DNA from: Entomortierella parvispora
Taxonomy: Eukaryota; Mortierellomycota; Mortierellomycetes; Mortierellales; Mortierellaceae
Direction of reading: 5' to 3'
Assembly (NCBI GenBank): GCA_963573315.1
Contig: OY752141.1
Location: forward strand, 558,001-622,000
Length of the DNA: 64,000 nucleotides
Position numbers and translations under genes: made by a program. The notes beneath the pieces were generated by a model. That model made no database searches. It had not been told where the DNA came from and saw only the letters and a program-made list of their open reading frames with translations. Positions 58,901 through 64,000 of the stretch are shown piece by piece (within the stretch, counting starts at the first letter, position 1; each line of letters opens with the position of its first letter).

Positions 58901-61864
58901 TCAGGTTGACAACTGAGCCCAGGTAGTGGTAAAGACCCTCAAAAGTCTTGAAGGACTCGAAAAGCTCGATGAGCTTGGCGGCTCCGAGCTGGTCAGAGTA
59001 CTTTGTAGCGACTTGCACAACAATCTGAAGGTTCTGTCTCATGTTGACGTTCAACATCTCACGCAGGCACTCCAGCGACTGCTCAACAGAGAGGCGGCCA
59101 AAGTAAGCAATTACCCAATCGGGGGAAAGGAGATGAGTGTGAACCAAGACACGCTTGATGTCGGCATTCTCGGTGTAGTGCTCCAACGCACGCTGGTAAA
59201 GACCCGCCTTCTCGCACATGGTGGCAATTGAGGCACGGTCGTAATGAGTGAACATCTCGTTGCCCAAAATAGCATCGGCAACCTGAGGGGCGTGCATAAG
59301 GTTCATTTCGAGCAAACGAGTTTGCAAGTGGGCGTGCTGGGGCAAGTTGTCCTTCAAAGCCTCCAACAAGAAAGCGGTGGCCTGCTGGATCATGTTTTGC
59401 GACATGAACACATCGACAACCTAAAAGAATAATAAGGCGTCAGGCCTCTTTCCTTGATTTTAAATAAAATAAGTGCCTTCTTCAGCTCCTGAGTCTTACC
59501 TTCTCCAAGTCCACCAAGGGTCCTCCCTCGTTGTTGGCAAGAAGTGTAGCAAACTCAGCACCACTGTCGGGGTCCATGCGCATGATGTGCTGGAGAAGAG
59601 TTGCGTAGTCGGGCGTGTATCCAACCTTGTTGGCATAGAGAATAATCTTGGAGTACTGCTTGGTCTCTGCAAAGCAGGCAATGACCTTGTTGGGAACATT
59701 GGCACGAAGGTATACTGAAAGAGCGAGGTTCAAGTCGTGCTGCTTGACGATGTCTCCGAGCTCTTCACTGCACTCCAGCTAGTTGCATCAGTCAAAGATC
59801 AGAGTTAACAATCGCGCTAAAATAGGGGGGATTCCAGACAACTACAGAACTTAGGAGGTCAAGTTCAAGCTTACCTTATCCTCCTTAAGCCACTTCTCCA
59901 AAAGCTGCTTCCTGTTCTGGGCAAGAACAGGCTTGGCCAACTCCAGTGACTCGTACTTGTTGAGTTCACCCTTCTCAAGGAGAATGCCAAAGTACTGAAG
60001 AATTGGCGAGAGCTGGCCAGCGGCAACTGGGACCTGCTTGAAACGCTCAATGGTTTGGGGGGTACGAAGAATGCCCTGTAGAGAGTGGAGGTGAATAATG
60101 TATATAAGATCAGTCAGATATTCCGGGTGGCAACAATAGAAGCACTCCTACTTACTCTTGGGGAAGTGGCAGCAACTTTAGCAGCCTCGCCAAACTCTCC
60201 AGTTTGGAAGAGCTGCTGGAAGCGCTGGACGTAGAGATCATCAGCACCGGGTAATCCACCACGAGAGGCGACCTTGATGGCCAACTCTGTGTTTCCAAGA
60301 TGGTTCACGATATAGGGCACCAAGTTGTTCTCGTCCACGCTGACTGAAAGAACTTGACCTTTGCGGTTAACACCAATAACACCGCTAGTTGCCTCATGCT
60401 CTGCCGTGACAAAGATGGTTTCGCCACTGATGCGGTTCATGTAGATGCAGGTTCCAGTCTCCAGATCGTAGAGGTGAATGAATCCGAACTTTGTGACCAA
60501 GAAGATAATGCTGTACTTTTGACTGATTTGCATAGCAACGGGAAAATCGCCGCTGGCCTCTGGGGGGAAGAAAACATCTACAGCCTTCTTGGCATACACG
60601 GGGTTGCCTTCCTTGTGGTCAACCTCGACAATATGCAACTACAGGATACAGTGCGATATCATTTGATTATTAGCATTCACTCCTCAGCAAACATTGACCT
60701 TTACAGGTCAGACATCCCCGATATCTTACCTTGGCTCCAACGGCAGTACGGACAGCAAACGCAAACAGTTTTGTTGCAGAGCTAGCGCCATCCAACTTGA
60801 GCTCGGCAAAAGCAGCAGCGTGACCCTCGATAGGCTGGCTCACACCACGGTCCTTGGAGTAAAGCTGCATTGCTCCGACAACACGACCACCCTAAGGGGG
60901 AAAAAAGCCAGCCAGAAAAGAATGCCCAACGATATTAATAAAATTAATTCGTCGATGACGTCTCAGCCTTCAAAATTCGATCTGTGTGGACACAGTGCTT
61001 GACGCAGGGACTGATGTGGCAGCGTCCTTTGCGATTATTCTCTACATCCAGGTGATGCTGCATCGTCCATTGACTGCAGAGTTATCTGCACAGACGTAGT
61101 AACGATCCGTACCTGTGAAGAGATTCCGACAAGAAGCATCCATTTTTCATCCGAGTTGACACGGTAGTTAATGATCTGGTTTCCGTTCAGGCTGGCATGA
61201 CGATCAAAAACCTTGACAGGCTGTGCATCGCCTTCCATGGACCAGTGATAGACAGAGGTTCCGGTGACCAAGGCCAGCGATTTAAGCGAGATCCACTTCC
61301 AGAACTCGACATCGTCGTGCATGACGTGTGATTTTACTTTGGACTTCATCTCCAAGTTGAAAATCTGGAGCTGTCTACCAGCTATGGCCAGGGTTATCCA
61401 AAAGTAACGAGACAAGTAGAAGCGGGCAAGAATCAGTAATGGGCATATATCAGAAGGCGCATAATTCTGCCACGTAGAAAAATCATCGACTCTGACTCTC
61501 CTTTCAGTACCTTTGAGGGCAATGACCTTTGTGGCTGGGTTCATGATGGCAGAGTCGGCGGTAATGGGGCGACGCAACGGGTTTGTGGGATCCGTCAAGT
61601 CAACAATGACAACCTGGTTCTGATCACCCGTCGTCTCGCGAATACAGATGAATCTGTCAGACTCGAGCGTCAGGGTGTTGAAGCCGATGCTGGCAGCGTT
61701 GATGCCCAGGCTTTGAAGCTAGATGGATATAGCGCAGATGTTAGAAATACGGCACCCTGATCTGTCGAAGGTGCCAAGAACAAGGTGCGGGATCGGCACT
61801 CTTCTCTTCCTTCCGTCTTTACCTGGACATGCTCCTGGAAGCGGATTGGCAGGGAATCAGTCAT
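55928..61864 (-). CDS. CHC1: clathrin heavy chain
   Basis: Forms the triskelion legs of clathrin coats in endocytosis and Golgi-endosome traffic. Nine exons, 61823-61864, 61511-61718, 61113-61381, 60730-60891, 60156-60638, 59875-60075, 59500-59778, 58371-59420 and 55928-58276, join in phase to 1680 aa, the normal length. The N-terminal propeller starts [20 protein letters not shown] and contains [14 protein letters not shown] and [16 protein letters not shown]. The linker and seven heavy-chain repeats follow (for example [27 protein letters not shown]-like residues in exon 8 and [15 protein letters not shown] in exon 9). The trimerisation region is near [14 protein letters not shown], and the tail is Gly/Met-rich, ending GQNSYGF. 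Introns crowd the 5' half, while exon 9 alone codes 783 codons. All joins preserve phase, so I am confident in the model. Confidence 0.97.
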
Positions 61865-63129
61865 TATACAGTACAGTCTAATGCCAAGAGAGGGTGAGAG
61901 AAGGAATGGAACAAGCGAGAACAAAATGGACGGTTAGCCTCCTGAGGTTCGTGGCACAGCAAGCCGGCCCTCGTGGTCGCTTTGGATTGTCTCCTGTCGC
62001 GTGGATAGGATGCAGGCGTAGGGGGTCGAGGGCGATGAGGAGACCCTGGACGTACCGATGGGTTTACGGGAAGGCTGGGAGAGTAGATGAAAGGTGGCGC
62101 ACTCAGCCAGGTCAGGGGCAGACAAGGACGATGGATGCAGGGATGGGAGGACGGAAAGTTGATGGAGAGGGATGAGAGACGGAGGGAAGAAGGCAGAGAC
62201 GGGAGAGAGATGCGGGACAAGGAGGAGGGAGTGATGAGAGAAATAGAAATAGAAAGAGAAAGAGAAAAGAAAAGAGAGGAGGGAAGGACGCGGATGAACA
62301 GAAAGTGATGATGATGGAGACAAAAGGGACGGCGAGGGCGAGAAAGTGAGCCTGGGTCTGGTCTCTGGCCGTGTGGAGAGCGAGAGTGCGGCCCCTTAAC
62401 AGGATGGCAATCTGCACGACACGCACCTCACACTACACTGACACTAAGTACTATGCTACGCGCACTCGGGGATTGCAACACCACACCGCACCACACCACG
62501 CACCGAACACACCGCACCACACCACGCACCGAACACACCGACCGACACACACAGACGACACCCAGACTAAAAAGCGGGCGCGAATGTGCCTGCCATTGGC
62601 GGGACAAATGGCAGTGATGTCTGTCTGTTTAAAAGCCATTTGTCCCGTCATCCCCTCTTCCTTCTTCCCCTTCCCTCCCTTTCTTTGCCTCCAAGCAAAG
62701 CAAAGCAACGCAACGTCAAGCCATCCCGCACAAAGCGAGCCAACGACCGACCGACAGCCGACTCGACTCCCTGCTCCGCACGCTTGCCCTCTATTTTTTT
62801 TTTTTTTGTTTTATCACTCTTTTCGTTCTTCCTTAACCTTTCCTGTGTTCTGCTGTCAAGACACAACTGTGCTCTTCCGCAACCTCTTCACCCCACCGAC
62901 CCGTCTTGGCAGCTCCTTCTCTCATCTTTGTTCTCGTCTATTCTCCCTGTTGTCCTTTCTTTGGACAGAGGGCTGTTCTTTTCCCTCGCTCTCCTTCACC
63001 TTCCCTGGCCCCGCCGTCTTTTTTTTCTCCTTCTTTCTTGCAGCGGTGCGGAGCGTCCAGTGCGCCCAAAGTTGACTGTCGAGCCAGTGTTGTGCTCCTT
63101 TGCCACCACAGGTCACTCTCCTGCTGACC
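61865..63129. other. divergent promoter region of CHC1 and the right-edge gene
   Basis: Holds a 26-bp tandem repeat (62482-62541) and G/A-rich blocks near 62155-62290 that fit a C/T-rich leader for the minus-strand clathrin gene. Long C/T-rich stretches toward 63120 form the leader of the plus-strand gene. Apparent open frames here are low-complexity. Confidence 0.6.
62482..62541. repeat. 26-bp tandem repeat, about 2.3 copies
   Basis: Units 62482-62507 and 62508-62533 are identical, starting CACACCGCACCACACC and ending CACCGAA, followed by the first bases of a third copy. The unit itself is made of CACAC/CGCAC sub-repeats. Confidence 0.88.
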
Positions 63130-64000
63130 ATGGCCCATGGTAAGAAACTCCCCAAAGTACTAGTCCTTTTCTTCGCACTTTGCCACCATTATTAAAAACC
63201 AATGTTCACAAGTCATGTCTGTCCAGTCTCTTGGCTCTGGTTCTTGATCATCTCCATTCTGGTGGCCCCGAGAAGGGGTTCTTCATGCAGAGAGTGGAGA
63301 GGACATCCTATCATCTCCTCTTCCTCTTTCTTCCCCCCTTCTTCACTGTGACCCTGACTCTATCCAGTCATCTCTTTGCTAACCAAACCAACATTTTCAA
63401 CCCTTTTGTTGTTGCGGCTTTTTTTCTCGTGTGTTGTTGTTATTGTCCGTGTTCCCGCCAAATGAATCTAATAGATCACATCCCAAGCAAGAGAAAGGAG
63501 TTGCACCACCCTGGGATCATGGAGATCCATGCCCCCTCTTCCTCCTCCATCGTCCTCCTTCCTTCCCACCCGTCCCAGTCGTCCTGGACCCCTCCTTTGT
63601 CCGCAGACTCGACCGCGTCCTCCCCCTCAACCTTGACTTCAGCTCTCATGTGGTCATCTCGGACTCACTCTCAGGTCTTGGACGAGAACGCGAACGAGAA
63701 TGAGAACGAGAACGCGAACGAGAATGAGAATGAGAACGAGAACAAGGATGAGGACGCGTCTGAAACGGCGCACCGAAGCAAGCGCCGCAGAGACAACTAT
63801 TTCTCTGTGGACAAAGATGACCACGATATGAGCATTGTGATTCCAGAGACAGACGTGGTAATCATCTCGAATTCTCCTTCGCCTTCTCCCAACCAGCTGG
63901 AGGAAGGCAACAAGGTCCAAGTTGACGATGATGTCCAGTTTACGGTCGATCAGGAGGAGACTCGGCACTATCAGCTCGCTGATCAGTCCATCCAACGTAT
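63130..64000 (+). CDS. unrecognised acidic protein with Asn/Glu repeat, 3'-partial
   Basis: A short first exon, 63130-63139 (ATG GCC CAT G|GTAAGA), joins in phase to a second starting at 63475, which stays open to the window edge, giving at least 178 aa. The start is MAHDHIPSKRKELHHPG. A Ser/Pro-rich region follows, then an Asn-Glu repeat (NENENENANENEN) at about residues 70-90, a basic patch HRSKRRRD that could be a nuclear localisation signal, and IPETDVVIISNSPSPSP, in which VVII followed by serines resembles a SUMO-interacting motif. After that come acidic residues with Gln/His. I do not recognise the family and nothing catalytic is visible. It could be a nuclear regulator or scaffold; that is a guess. 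The rest of the gene lies outside the window. Confidence 0.65.

Overview
This 64 kb window is nuclear DNA from a filamentous fungus. Its genes are broken by many short GT-AG introns, the intergenic DNA is full of homopolymer and pyrimidine tracts, and the protein set is fungal: a beta-1,3-glucan synthase, a PDR-type ABC transporter, an Ftr1 iron permease, a D-arabinono-1,4-lactone oxidase and a Cdc6. A class III glutamine synthetase, small double-psi beta-barrel secreted proteins and an intron-rich RasGEF gene point to an early-diverging lineage such as Mortierellomycota/Mucoromycota. That placement is inference; I could not compare against a database.

Layout, left to right (+/- = strand): (-) NatD-like histone N-acetyltransferase 1673-3305+; (+) RasGEF protein 4234-7695; (+) D-arabinono-lactone oxidase 8194-10449; a tRNA-like element near 11.2 kb; (-) PDR ABC transporter 11610-16387; a 3.5 kb gene-poor stretch; (+) secreted barwin/expansin-like protein 19860-20405; (-) type III glutamine synthetase 20667-23513; (+) Ftr1 iron permease 24666-26357; (-) nucleolin/Nsr1-like protein 26761-28126; (+) ATF/CREB bZIP factor 30063-32127; (-) glycogen synthase 32524-35611; (-) Prp4 splicing kinase 37501-40481; (+) second barwin/expansin-like protein 41621-42370; (+) beta-1,3-glucan synthase 44352-50236; (+) ribosomal protein eS27 about 50478-52087; (+) Cdc6 52556-55281; (-) clathrin heavy chain 55928-61864; (+) an unrecognised partial gene from 63130 to the window end.

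For nearly every gene I joined exons by hand. The joins keep reading phase across all introns, and most products have the length usual for their family. The genes are mostly housekeeping (replication licensing, splicing, ribosome biogenesis, endocytosis, glycogen and nitrogen metabolism) mixed with cell-surface functions (glucan synthase, two secreted barrel proteins, iron and drug transport). I see no operon-like cluster, no intact transposon, no CRISPR array and no obviously new multi-gene system. The best leads are the class III glutamine synthetase in a fungal nuclear context, unusual residues at the echinocandin hot spots of the glucan synthase, a consensus CRE inside intron 1 of the ATF/CREB gene, a tRNA-like element that cannot fold as a tRNA, a 20-bp perfect palindrome upstream of PRP4, and the acidic Asn/Glu-repeat gene at the right edge.
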